From positions 1 through 37,790 of the forward strand of contig LADQ01000043.1 in NCBI GenBank assembly GCA_000961635.1: a stretch of DNA of 37,790 nucleotides, given 5' to 3'. The position numbers and the translations under genes were made by a program. This DNA comes from Hoeflea sp. BRH_c9 (GTDB lineage Bacteria > Pseudomonadota > Alphaproteobacteria > Rhizobiales > Rhizobiaceae). The notes beneath the pieces were generated by a model, which was not told the DNA's origin, ran no database searches, and saw nothing but the letters and a program-made list of their open reading frames with translations. Below, piece after piece: positions 1 to 7,595 of the stretch. Every line of letters begins with the position of its first letter. Within the stretch, counting starts at the first letter, position 1.

Positions 1-107
1 ACCTGGGCGGTCAGCGAAATCGCCCAGATCCCCATGCTGATCGTCGCTGTCGCCAGCGTCACGCACAGCATGGCGAGAAACCCCGCGGTGCGCAGAAAGG
101 AAAACAT
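1..107 (-). CDS. Partial N-terminus of an unidentified membrane protein
   Basis: The reverse strand is open from an ATG at 105-107 to the window edge (about 35 codons). It encodes a short basic start (MFSFLRTAGF) followed by a strongly hydrophobic stretch, which looks like an uncleaved signal anchor or first membrane helix. The frame also stays open upstream, with GTG codons at 114-116 and 123-125, so the start is uncertain. The rest of the gene is outside the window and no family can be named. It could be the N-terminus of a sensor or transporter, but nothing visible decides this. Confidence 0.4.
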   Translation of the reverse strand, partial: MFSFLRTAGFLAMLCVTLATATISMGIWAISLTAQ

Positions 108-240
108 CCGTCTCACGGCGACCACCGATATGGCTTCATTGCGCGGCTCCTGAGCTATGGACCAGATGGACTTGCTGCAGCTTCCTGTCTCATCACAATG
201 AATCAGAACTGTGACACGCTTTCGAGGAGTGCGGCGTTCG

Positions 241-771
241 CTATTCCTCCGGCTTGCCGCGCAGGCCGTAACTCTGAAAGCCCGCCCGCATCACCGGCTT
301 GCGCGAGGAAATGACGCCCGAGTTGACGCCGTTCCAGCCGATTTCACCCGACAGCCTTGCATATTCGATCTTCGGGCAGCGGTTCATCACCACCTTGAGG
401 CCGGCCGCTTCGGCGCGGAGCGCCGCCTCGTCATGGCGCACGGTCAATTGCATCCAGATCACCTTCGGCAGGGGATCGAGCGCCAGCACCTCGTCGACAA
501 TGCCCGGCACCGCGTCGGACGCCCGGAAAATGTCGATCATGTCGATGGCGACGGGAATGTCGGAAAGCCGCGCATAGGTCATCTGGCCCAGGATCGGTTT
601 GCCGGCCTGTCCCGGATTGACCGGGATGACGTCATAGCCCTTGGCCAGCAGGTATTTCATCACGAAAAAACTGGGGCGGACCTCATTGGCCGAGGCGCCG
701 ACCATGGCAACGGTCCTGACCGACTGCAAAATGCCCGCGATGTAGGAATTGTCGTAATGATCATGGTTCAT
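241..771 (-). CDS. CoA-binding domain protein (YccU-like)
   Basis: This 176-residue protein is about the usual length for the small CoA-binding (Rossmann-type) family represented by YccU in E. coli. Near residue 23 it has the nucleotide-binding turn MVGASANEVRPSFFV, followed by YDVIPVNPG, then IDMIDIFRASDAVPGIVDE and IWMQLTV, which are the conserved strands of the CoA_binding_2 fold. The family is thought to bind CoA or a related nucleotide in the cytoplasm; no reaction is established. In rhizobia a gene of this type often lies beside a sulfhydrylase gene, but none is present here. It is divergent from the small secreted protein at 922. Family assignment is firm and the function is open. Confidence 0.85.
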   Translation of the reverse strand: MNHDHYDNSYIAGILQSVRTVAMVGASANEVRPSFFVMKYLLAKGYDVIPVNPGQAGKPILGQMTYARLSDIPVAIDMIDIFRASDAVPGIVDEVLALDPLPKVIWMQLTVRHDEAALRAEAAGLKVVMNRCPKIEYARLSGEIGWNGVNSGVISSRKPVMRAGFQSYGLRGKPEE

Positions 772-921
772 CAGTGGCGCGCCTTGCGAAATCCCGCGAA
801 ATCAGCTCCGGTTGTCGCAACAGCCTGCGAGCGGGTCAAGGCTGTGCCCTTGTCCGGGAACAAATCCGCGACATAATGCCTGTGTAATCTGCCGAGTGAG
901 CCCCAATAGGAGACGATCCTC

Positions 922-1287
922 ATGAGCACGCGCCTGATCATCCGCAGACTGATCCCTGCCGCAGCGATGCTTTCGGCCCTCATCGCCGTGACCGGCCCCG
1001 CCGGCGCCATCAGCCGCATCGAGACCACCAAGACCGATTGCCACGCCATCCGCGCCGTGCTGGTGCGCGAGGGTGCTGCAATCCTGCGCCACACCTCCAA
1101 GAGAGGCCTGCCGATCTATGACCGCTATGTCAGCTCCTCGCTGCTGTGCCCGGGCAATTCAGTCGGCGTCTGGGCCAGCGTGCCCGCGCGCGACACCAAT
1201 TCCTGCCGCGTGATCGCCTGCGACGCCAACGCCAGCGACGATGATGACATGATCCGGTTCCGCCCGCTGCTCAGGATCACGCAATAG
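922..1287 (+). CDS. Small secreted protein, four cysteines, unknown function
   Basis: This 121-residue protein has a signal peptide: basic RLIIRR, a hydrophobic core to about residue 23, then a cleavage site after GPAGA at residue 29. The mature part of about 92 residues has four cysteines (40, 76, 95 and 100), consistent with two disulfides in the periplasm. It contains the stretch ILRHTSKRGLPIYDRYV, which I recognise from unnamed conserved proteins of Rhizobiales. A good ribosome-binding site (AGGAGA, 8 bases before ATG) supports the start. It stands alone: divergent from the CoA-binding gene and convergent with the GNAT gene that ends at 1315. I cannot assign a function. Confidence 0.8.
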   Translation: MSTRLIIRRLIPAAAMLSALIAVTGPAGAISRIETTKTDCHAIRAVLVREGAAILRHTSKRGLPIYDRYVSSSLLCPGNSVGVWASVPARDTNSCRVIACDANASDDDDMIRFRPLLRITQ

Positions 1288-1314
1288 CCGAGAATTCGCG
1301 GCCCTGTTTTCCAA

Positions 1315-2055
1315 TCAAGGCTGCGGTTGGCGCATATAAAAATAGTCAAACAATTCCCTCGTGAAGCCGAGCGAGCGATAGAGCGCGCGCGCCGGCTCGT
1401 TGTCGGTGACAACCTGCAGAACCACCGCGTTGACACCTTGCGACGCCGCCCAATTGAGTAGGGATTGCACGGCATTGCGGGCAAGGCCCCTGCCCCTGTG
1501 GGCCTCGTCAGTGGCAACGGCTTCGATGACCAGAAGCCCATCCACGATAACTCCATAGGCGACCGACTGGATTGTTCCGTCAACCTTCACGCCGGAAAAC
1601 AGTTTCGGGCCTTCGATCAGTTCGAGCATTGAGCGAAATATGGTTGGGTCGGATACGGCAATCCGGTTCCGGGCGGCGAGCCAGTCTTCGTTTGGGTCTG
1701 GCCAGACGATCGCGCCTTGTCCGGGCGCGCATCTGGTTTTGTCGATTTCGGCGAAAAGCGTTGTGGTGGCGCCTTCTTGCCGGTAACCGCGTCTCGACAG
1801 CGCCGTGGCGGAAGCGCCCGTAAACGACAGGACGCGCACCATGGCGGGCTGCTCGAAGCGCGCATAATACGCCTCCGCCTGATCAATCAGCCGATCGTCG
1901 ATGGCCTGCGAGCCGGGCCGTTGACTGAGTGAATTGACACGCCGGATCGACCCGCCGCTGCGGCGCGCGATCCAGCCGCAGATGTCTGACTCCTGCTCCG
2001 CCGGCCAGCCAGCGCGACAGGCCATTTCCGCGCGCCAGAGTAAATCCAGATCCAT
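1315..2055 (-). CDS. GNAT family N-acetyltransferase
   Basis: This is a 246-residue acetyltransferase of the Gcn5-related superfamily, which transfers an acyl group from acyl-CoA to an amine. The acetyl-CoA pyrophosphate loop is visible as RGRGLA (about residue 187), preceded by VIEAVATDEAH. The C-terminal motif DNEPARALYRSLGF is also typical. The N-terminal half is variable and probably carries substrate specificity; the substrate is unknown. I chose ATG at 2055 because a purine-rich AAGGGAGCGGAG lies directly upstream; an in-frame GTG at 2073 would place that site inside the gene. It is last in a leftward run of four genes, 33 bases after the VOC gene. Confidence 0.85.
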   Translation of the reverse strand: MDLDLLWRAEMACRAGWPAEQESDICGWIARRSGGSIRRVNSLSQRPGSQAIDDRLIDQAEAYYARFEQPAMVRVLSFTGASATALSRRGYRQEGATTTLFAEIDKTRCAPGQGAIVWPDPNEDWLAARNRIAVSDPTIFRSMLELIEGPKLFSGVKVDGTIQSVAYGVIVDGLLVIEAVATDEAHRGRGLARNAVQSLLNWAASQGVNAVVLQVVTDNEPARALYRSLGFTRELFDYFYMRQPQP

Positions 2056-2088
2056 CTCCGCTCCCTTATTCACAGTCTGACTTGGATC

Positions 2089-2523
2089 CTAGTCCGGCAG
2101 GATCATGTGGCCGTCATCGCCAAGCGGCATCAGCGGATTGTGCGCCAGTTCCCACATATGCCCGTCCGGATCGGCGAAATAGCCTGAGTAACCGCCCCAA
2201 AACACCTCGTGCGGCTTCTTTACCGGCGCGGCTCCGCATTCCACCGCGAAGGCCCAGGCGGCGTCGACCTCTTCCCGGGAGCCAAGATTGTGCGCCAGGC
2301 TCATGCCTTCGAAGGCTTGCGGCCGGGTCGGCCCAAGACCGGCGTCGGCGGCGAGCGCATCGCGCCCGAACAGCCCCAGCATCGTGCCGGCCATGTGAAA
2401 AAATGTGACATCGTCATTGGAGGCCGAGGACCGCTTGAAGCCGAGGCTTTGGTAAAACGCGGTCGAGGCGGCGACGTCCGCCACGCCCAGCGTAATCATG
2501 GTGATGCGCGGGACAAGGGTCAT
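2089..2523 (-). CDS. VOC superfamily (glyoxalase/bleomycin-resistance-like) protein
   Basis: This 144-residue protein has two beta-alpha-beta-beta-beta repeats of the vicinal oxygen chelate fold. The first begins ITLGVADVAASTAFYQSLGF. The second ends GYFADPDGHMWELAHNP, where the Glu of WELAHN is the usual metal ligand. Such proteins include lyases, dioxygenases and antibiotic-binding proteins; sequence alone does not give the substrate. Its ATG overlaps the TGA of the small gene upstream by four bases (ATGA), which implies translational coupling and one operon with the upstream crotonase-family gene. Confidence 0.85.
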   Translation of the reverse strand: MTLVPRITMITLGVADVAASTAFYQSLGFKRSSASNDDVTFFHMAGTMLGLFGRDALAADAGLGPTRPQAFEGMSLAHNLGSREEVDAAWAFAVECGAAPVKKPHEVFWGGYSGYFADPDGHMWELAHNPLMPLGDDGHMILPD

Positions 2524-2756
2524 CGAAAACCGAAGTCCTTTTTCAGCATGTCATATAGCTCCTGGGCAGAAGATTCATTGAGTTGAATAGTTTGGCTAAC
2601 TTTATCGGGAATTTCCCGATGATCTGATCCGTGGGTATCAATTTGTAGAATCTTACGGCCATCATACTCCTGATAATACACAGTAGCCTCCACCTCTGTC
2701 GGATGCAGCGCAATTCTATCTCTTTTTCCTAGTTTAAACGATCGAATGACGGCCAT
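2520..2756 (-). CDS. Small AT-rich conserved-type protein, unknown function
   Basis: This is a 78-residue protein starting MAVIRSFKLGKRDRIALHP, with a central predicted beta-rich part (VEATVYYQEYDGRKILQIDT) and a C-terminal helix (SSAQELYDMLKKDFGF). I recall similar short proteins carrying the name methionyl-tRNA formyltransferase in databases; nothing here resembles that enzyme, so I do not adopt the name. The start at 2756 has GGGGAG ten bases upstream, inside the last codons of the crotonase gene. The stop overlaps the VOC start (ATGA). The gene is clearly more AT-rich and uses different codons than its neighbours, which suggests recent acquisition into the operon. Confidence 0.75.
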   Translation of the reverse strand: MAVIRSFKLGKRDRIALHPTEVEATVYYQEYDGRKILQIDTHGSDHREIPDKVSQTIQLNESSAQELYDMLKKDFGFR

Positions 2757-2763
2757 GTCGATG

Positions 2764-3588
2764 TTACTCCCCGGTCCATTCCGGCTTGCGCTTGGCGATG
2801 AAGGCGCCCATGCCTTCCTCGGCGTCACGGGCCAGCATGTTTTCGACCATCACCTGGGCGGTGTAGTCATAGGCGTCTTCAAGCGACATTTCGGCCTGGC
2901 GGTAAAACGCCTCCTTGCCGATCTTCACCGTCAAAGGCGATTTCGACGCAATGACCTCGGCGTATTTCATGACGATCTGACCCAGATATTCGCGCGGCAT
3001 GATCCGGTTGATCAGGCCGAATTCGCGCGCCGTCGAGGCGTCGATGGTCTCGCCTGTCAGCAGCATCTCCATGGCCTGCTTGCGGTGCACATTGCGGCTG
3101 AGCGCGACCATCGGCGTCGAGCAGAACAGCCCGATATTGACCCCCGGGGTGCAGAAGCTCGAGGTGTCGGTGCACATCGCCAGGTCGCACGAGGCCACCA
3201 GCTGGGCGCCGGCGGCGGTGGCAAGGCCGTCGACCTCGGCGATCACCGGCACCGGAAGATGCACGATCGTCTGCATCAGCTCGGCGCAGAGTTTCATCGA
3301 GCGGGCGAAGAAAGCCCTGCCCCGGTCCGCGTCGGCGCGATGCAGCGTGAGTTCCTTGAGGTCATGACCGGCTGAAAACAATTTGCCCGGCGTCGCCGAG
3401 GCGATGATCACCACGCGGATGGACTTGTCGCCGCGGGTCGCGTCCAGCGCATCCTTGAGCGCCTGCATCAGGGCGATCGACAGGGCGTTGGCCGGCGGGT
3501 TGTTCATCTCCAGCCGCATCACGCCGTTGCGGATTTCGGACTTGACCAGACCGGCTGGCGATTGCTGTCTCAACTCAACCCCGTTCAT
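2764..3588 (-). CDS. Enoyl-CoA hydratase/isomerase (crotonase) family protein, ECHDC3-like
   Basis: This 274-residue protein has the crotonase fold. The first oxyanion-hole strand with the CoA site is SAGHDLKEL (residues 72-80), and the second is DGLATAAGAQLVASCDLA (120-137). The segment GVNIGLFCSTP (149-159) is characteristic of the ECHDC3-like subgroup. Aligned by eye to rat mitochondrial enoyl-CoA hydratase, the two catalytic glutamates correspond to Gln129 and Gly149. Normal hydration is therefore doubtful, and another acyl-CoA reaction or a non-catalytic role is possible. It is the first gene of a leftward run with the small gene (7 bases away), the VOC gene and the GNAT gene. Confidence 0.85.
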   Translation of the reverse strand: MNGVELRQQSPAGLVKSEIRNGVMRLEMNNPPANALSIALMQALKDALDATRGDKSIRVVIIASATPGKLFSAGHDLKELTLHRADADRGRAFFARSMKLCAELMQTIVHLPVPVIAEVDGLATAAGAQLVASCDLAMCTDTSSFCTPGVNIGLFCSTPMVALSRNVHRKQAMEMLLTGETIDASTAREFGLINRIMPREYLGQIVMKYAEVIASKSPLTVKIGKEAFYRQAEMSLEDAYDYTAQVMVENMLARDAEEGMGAFIAKRKPEWTGE

Positions 3589-3796
3589 GCCTGCTAACCC
3601 TTTCCTTGAATTGCCGACAGTCTAGCGCGGCAGGCAGGCGGCGGGAACCCCGTTCCGGCGTTGACCGGGCCCTGATTTTCCGCAAGGTTGCCTGGCAAAA
3701 TCGAATCTGGCCTGAGCGCGGCACTGACGGCGAACCTCCTTCGTCAACGCTGCTTGCGCCTCGCCCAGCCTCCCGCCTCCGCACAGGAATCATGGA

Positions 3797-4237
3797 ATGC
3801 CCACACCAGCCGCGCCTGTCATGTCCGCCCCGGAGGTCTCGGCCTATCTCGACGAAGTCTTCCCGCAGATCAAGGCGAATGGGGACAGCATCTCGGTGAT
3901 GGATGTGTCTCACGGAACCGCGCTGGTCCGGCTCGATGCCGACGAGCGGCATGTCCGCCCCGGCGGCACGGTCAGCGGGCCGACCCTGTTCATGCTGGCC
4001 GATCTTGCCGCTTACGCGGTGATCCTGGCCCATATCGGCCGGGTGGCGCTGGCGGTGACCACCAATCTCAACATCAACTTCCTGATGAAGCCCGAACCCG
4101 GCCCGCTCGACGCCACCGCGACGATCCTCAAACTGGGCAAACGGCTGGTGGTCACCGACATCGGGATTCGCGATTTGCGCGGCGATCTGGTGGCTCAGGC
4201 CACCGCAACTTACTCAATACCGCCGCGCGAGGGATGA
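3797..4237 (+). CDS. PaaI-like hotdog-fold acyl-CoA thioesterase
   Basis: This 146-residue protein matches the hotdog thioesterase superfamily (PaaI/YdiI type), which hydrolyses acyl-CoA thioesters in the cytoplasm. The hallmark segment HVRPGGTVSGPTLFMLADLA (residues 52-71) has the conserved glycines before the hotdog helix and Asp69 in the position of the catalytic acid. The strand TTNLNINFLMKP and the C-terminal LVAQATATYSIP are also typical. AGGA lies 9 bases before the chosen ATG; a second Met at residue 9 is an alternative start. It is divergent from the crotonase-family gene, which suggests related acyl-CoA chemistry, but this is inference. Confidence 0.85.
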   Translation: MPTPAAPVMSAPEVSAYLDEVFPQIKANGDSISVMDVSHGTALVRLDADERHVRPGGTVSGPTLFMLADLAAYAVILAHIGRVALAVTTNLNINFLMKPEPGPLDATATILKLGKRLVVTDIGIRDLRGDLVAQATATYSIPPREG

Positions 4238-4330
4238 GGTTTGACGCGAGATTCATGCGGTATCTAAATACCACATAACTACCTTATTGTTTTTATTGAT
4301 TTAATTTTGCAATGCACTCATTTTCGATGC

Positions 4331-4359
4331 TTGACGGTTTTTTCCGTCCCGCCTATAAC
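4331..4359 (+). promoter_or_regulatory. Sigma-70-type promoter of rplM-rpsI
   Basis: TTGACG (4331-4336) and TATAAC (4354-4359) are separated by exactly 17 bases. Both boxes are close to the housekeeping consensus. The promoter lies about 145 bases upstream of rplM and would give a leader of roughly 135 bases. I see no recognised ribosomal-protein leader structure in it. Confidence 0.75.
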
Positions 4360-4503
4360 GCACGCAGCGTCCGGGGCCATTGGGGTCCGGCGCGCATGTT
4401 GGTTCGGGAAGCTCACCTTCAGTGGAATCCCGGGACAACCCAAGCAACAAGAAACGTCCGGCTGGTTTGCGCCAATCCGGATCCTGAATGAAGAGAGAAC
4501 TCC

Positions 4504-4968
4504 ATGAAAACCTTCTCGCAGAAGCCTGCAGAGGTGGATAAGAAGTGGGTGATTATCGACGCGACAGATCTCGTCGTCGGCCGTCTCGCCACCGTTATCG
4601 CCAATATCCTGCGCGGCAAGCACAAAGTCACCTACACCCCTCACGTTGACGATGGCGACAATGTCGTGGTCATCAACGCTGAAAAGGCGGTTCTGACCGG
4701 CAACAAGTTCGCCGACAAGAAATATTACTGGCACACCGGCTATCCCGGCGGCATCAAGGAGCGCACCGCGCGCCAGATTTTCGAAGGCCGCTTTCCCGAG
4801 CGGATCGTCGAAAAGGCCGTCGAGCGCATGGTTCCGCGTGGGCCCCTGGGCCGTCGCCAGATGAAGAACCTGCGCGTCTATGCAGGTCCCAATCATCCGC
4901 ATGAAGCTCAGCAGCCGACCGTCCTCGACGTCGCGGCGCTGAATTCCAAGAACAAAAGGAGCGCCTGA
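4504..4968 (+). CDS. rplM: 50S ribosomal protein L13
   Basis: This 154-residue protein has full-length L13 features: [19 protein letters not shown] at the N-terminus, [18 protein letters not shown], then [16 protein letters not shown] and [21 protein letters not shown]13 is a primary 23S rRNA-binding protein needed early in large-subunit assembly. The start follows a purine-rich AGAGAGA. It is the first gene of the two-gene rplM-rpsI operon, with rpsI starting 2 bases after its stop, driven by the promoter at 4331-4359. Confidence 0.98.
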   Translation: MKTFSQKPAEVDKKWVIIDATDLVVGRLATVIANILRGKHKVTYTPHVDDGDNVVVINAEKAVLTGNKFADKKYYWHTGYPGGIKERTARQIFEGRFPERIVEKAVERMVPRGPLGRRQMKNLRVYAGPNHPHEAQQPTVLDVAALNSKNKRSA

Positions 4969-4970
4969 TC

Positions 4971-5459
4971 ATGGCTGAACTCAATTCGCTTGAGGAACTC
5001 GGCGCATCGGTCAAGGCGACCGAAGCAGCAGCAGCGCCGGCCGCACCGGTTCACGTCCGCAAGGTCGACGACCTCGGTCGGTCCTACGCAACCGGCAAGC
5101 GCAAGAACGCGATCGCCCGCGTCTGGATCAAGCCAGGCAGCGGCAAGATCACGGTCAACGGCCGCGATTTTGTCACCTATTTCGCCCGTCCCGTGCTGCA
5201 GATGGTTGTCCAGCAGCCTGTCGTCGCCGCCGCCCGTCAGGGCCAGTTCGACGTTGTCTGCACGGTTGCCGGCGGCGGTCTTTCCGGCCAGGCCGGCGCA
5301 GTGCGTCACGGCATCTCCAAGGCGCTGACCTATTACGAGCCGGGCCTGCGCCCTGTTCTGAAAAAGGGCGGCTTCCTGACCCGCGACAGCCGCGTTGTCG
5401 AACGTAAGAAATACGGCAAGGCCAAGGCCCGCCGGTCGTTCCAGTTCTCCAAGCGTTAA
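4971..5459 (+). CDS. rpsI: 30S ribosomal protein S9
   Basis: This 162-residue S9 has an N-terminal extension of about 35 residues rich in Ala and Glu before the core, as is common in rhizobia. The core begins [19 protein letters not shown]. The signatures [19 protein letters not shown] and [19 protein letters not shown] are present, and the basic tail ends RSFQFSKR, which reaches the P-site tRNA in the ribosome. AAAGGAG lies 9 bases upstream of the ATG, inside the end of rplM. A strong intrinsic terminator follows at 5504. Confidence 0.98.
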   Translation: MAELNSLEELGASVKATEAAAAPAAPVHVRKVDDLGRSYATGKRKNAIARVWIKPGSGKITVNGRDFVTYFARPVLQMVVQQPVVAAARQGQFDVVCTVAGGGLSGQAGAVRHGISKALTYYEPGLRPVLKKGGFLTRDSRVVERKKYGKAKARRSFQFSKR

Positions 5460-5503
5460 GTCGCCTGGGCTACATTCCAGTTCAGTCTGGTCAGATCATT
5501 GTG

Positions 5504-5529
5504 GACGGGGCTTCGGCCCCGTCTTTTTT
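5504..5529 (+). terminator. Intrinsic terminator of rplM-rpsI
   Basis: A perfect 8-bp stem, GACGGGGC (5504-5511) with GCCCCGTC (5516-5523), closes a stable TTCG tetraloop and is followed by six T residues (5524-5529). It lies 44 bases after the rpsI stop. Confidence 0.92.
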
Positions 5530-5621
5530 ATGCCTTGCCGGGCCGCTCCGGCACGGCTTTATCATGACGGCTGAATGCGTTAGACAGGTCCGCCCGCAAC
5601 TTCGCGTCCGGATAGAGACCC

Positions 5622-6572
5622 ATGGCCAACAAATCCATCGACCACGCCTTCACCGCCAAATCGCTGACATCGGCGGCAAGCGATCCCACCTATGCCGGGG
5701 CGTTGTCGTTCATGCGGCGCAAATACACCAAATCGCTCAAGGGCGCCGACGCCGTGGTCTGGGGCATTCCGTTCGACGCGGCGGTGTCGAACCGGCCCGG
5801 CGCGCGGTTCGGGCCGCAGGCGATAAGGCGGGCCTCGGCGATCTTCGACAATGATCCGCAATACCCGTTTGACCGTGACCTGTTCGCGGCCATGTCGGTG
5901 ATCGACTATGGTGATTGCCTGCTCGACTACGGCAATCACCAGAAGACGCCGGCGACGATCGAGCGCGAGGCCGCGAAAATCCTCGCCTCCGGCGCGTTCC
6001 TGATGAGCATGGGCGGCGATCATTTCGTCACCTGGCCCTTGCTCAAGGCGCATGCGGCCAAACACGGACCGCTGGCGCTGGTACAGTTCGACGCGCATCA
6101 GGACACCTGGTTTGACGACGGCAAGCGGATCGATCACGGCTCCTTTGTCGGCCGCGCCGTGCGTGACGGCGTGATCGACCCCACCCGGTCGATCCAGGTC
6201 GGGATCCGCACCCATGCGCCCGAGGATTGCGGCATTCGCATCCTCTATGGCCACGAAGTCGAGGACCTGTCCGCCACGCAGATTGCCGCCACCATCCTCG
6301 AGCATGTCGGCGATACCCAGTGCTATGTCACCTTCGACATCGATTGCCTCGACCCGGCATTCGCGCCCGGAACCGGAACCCCGGTGGCCGGCGGTCCCTC
6401 AAGCGCCAAGATGCTGTCGGTGCTTCAGAAGCTCGGGGGGCTTGATATCAAGGGTGCAGATATTGTAGAAGTCGCTCCAGCCTATGATCACGCGGACATT
6501 ACCGCGATAGCCGGAGCCTCTGTGGCCATGCATTATTTGGGACTTCTCGCAGAACGCCGCGCGCGACGATAA
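5622..6572 (+). CDS. speB: Agmatinase (ureohydrolase)
   Basis: This 316-residue protein of the arginase/agmatinase family hydrolyses agmatine to putrescine and urea. The binuclear manganese site is intact: GGDH (131-134), FDAHQD (156-161) and FDIDCLDP (238-245). The substrate-loop segment GTPVAGGPS follows. The length and the N-terminal region (VVWGIPFDAAVSNRPGARFGP) are as expected for SpeB-type enzymes; specificity for agmatine rather than a related guanidino compound is inferred from family resemblance. It is followed 87 bases later by argC on the same strand, so the pair may be co-expressed in arginine and polyamine metabolism. Confidence 0.9.
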   Translation: MANKSIDHAFTAKSLTSAASDPTYAGALSFMRRKYTKSLKGADAVVWGIPFDAAVSNRPGARFGPQAIRRASAIFDNDPQYPFDRDLFAAMSVIDYGDCLLDYGNHQKTPATIEREAAKILASGAFLMSMGGDHFVTWPLLKAHAAKHGPLALVQFDAHQDTWFDDGKRIDHGSFVGRAVRDGVIDPTRSIQVGIRTHAPEDCGIRILYGHEVEDLSATQIAATILEHVGDTQCYVTFDIDCLDPAFAPGTGTPVAGGPSSAKMLSVLQKLGGLDIKGADIVEVAPAYDHADITAIAGASVAMHYLGLLAERRARR

Positions 6573-6659
6573 AACGCGCGAGCCCGATCTATGGCTTCGG
6601 ACAATGCGTCCGAAACCCTGCACAAGTCCCTGATATTCAAGCATGAACGGAGAAGCCCG

Positions 6660-7589
6660 ATGGCTCCCAAGATTTTCATTGACGGCGAACATGGCACCAC
6701 CGGCCTGCAAATCGTTTCACGGTTGCAGAACCGGACAGACATCGACCTGATGTCGATGCCCGCGGAGCAGCGGCGGGATCAGGGCGTGCGGACCAAATTC
6801 CTGCGCGAGGCCGATATCGCCATTTTGTGCCTGCCCGATGATGCCGCGCGGGAATCGGTTGCGCTGGCGGCGGACGCCGGCACCCGCTTCATCGACGCCT
6901 CGACCGCGCACCGGACCCATCCGGACTGGGCCTTCGGCTTTGCCGAGCTCTCGGAGGGTCAGGCCGCGCGCATCGCGGCGGCGCAGTTTGTCTCCAATCC
7001 GGGCTGTTATTCGACCGGCGCCCTTGCCCTGATCGCGCCGCTGGTGGCCGCAGGCGTTTTGCCTGCTGACTATCCGCTGACCATCAACGGTGTCTCCGGC
7101 TACACCGGCGGCGGAAAACAGTTGATCGCGCAGATGGAGGATGCGTCACGCGACGACGCCATCACCGCGCCCTATTTCGCCTATGCGCTGACGCTGGCGC
7201 ACAAGCATGTGCCGGAGATTGTCGCCCGCTCCGGTCTCGCAAGGCGGCCGGTGTTCACCCCCGCCGTCGGACGCTTCGCGCAAGGCATGCTGGTCAATGT
7301 CCCGCTGCATCTTGACCTGATGACCGGCAACCCGTCGATGGCGGACGTCCATGCCGCGTTTGACGCGCATTACGCATCCGGCGGCGCGGTCGACGTCGTT
7401 CCGCTGGCCGAAAGCGCCGGACTTGCCCGGCTTGATCCGGAGGAACTCAAGGGAACCGACCGGATGAAGATCTACGTCTGCGGGACAGAGGGTGCGGGTC
7501 AGGTCAATCTGGTGGCGTCGCTCGACAATCTCGGCAAGGGCGCATCCGGCGCCGCGGTGCAGAACCTGGATCTGATGATCGCGGGCTGA
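6660..7589 (+). CDS. argC: N-acetyl-gamma-glutamyl-phosphate reductase (short type)
   Basis: This 309-residue enzyme makes N-acetylglutamate semialdehyde from the acyl phosphate using NADPH, in arginine biosynthesis. It belongs to the short class of ArgC: FIDGEHGTTGLQIVSRL is the dinucleotide-binding N-terminus, and the active-site cysteine is Cys116 in SNPGCYSTGA. TGGGKQLIAQME and HKHVPEI follow as usual. The ATG at 6660 has GGAGA at good spacing; an upstream in-frame ATG at 6591 would add 23 unrelated residues. The gene ends 6 bases before the convergent ctaA stop. Confidence 0.95.
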   Translation: MAPKIFIDGEHGTTGLQIVSRLQNRTDIDLMSMPAEQRRDQGVRTKFLREADIAILCLPDDAARESVALAADAGTRFIDASTAHRTHPDWAFGFAELSEGQAARIAAAQFVSNPGCYSTGALALIAPLVAAGVLPADYPLTINGVSGYTGGGKQLIAQMEDASRDDAITAPYFAYALTLAHKHVPEIVARSGLARRPVFTPAVGRFAQGMLVNVPLHLDLMTGNPSMADVHAAFDAHYASGGAVDVVPLAESAGLARLDPEELKGTDRMKIYVCGTEGAGQVNLVASLDNLGKGASGAAVQNLDLMIAG

Positions 7590-7595
7590 CCGCAG

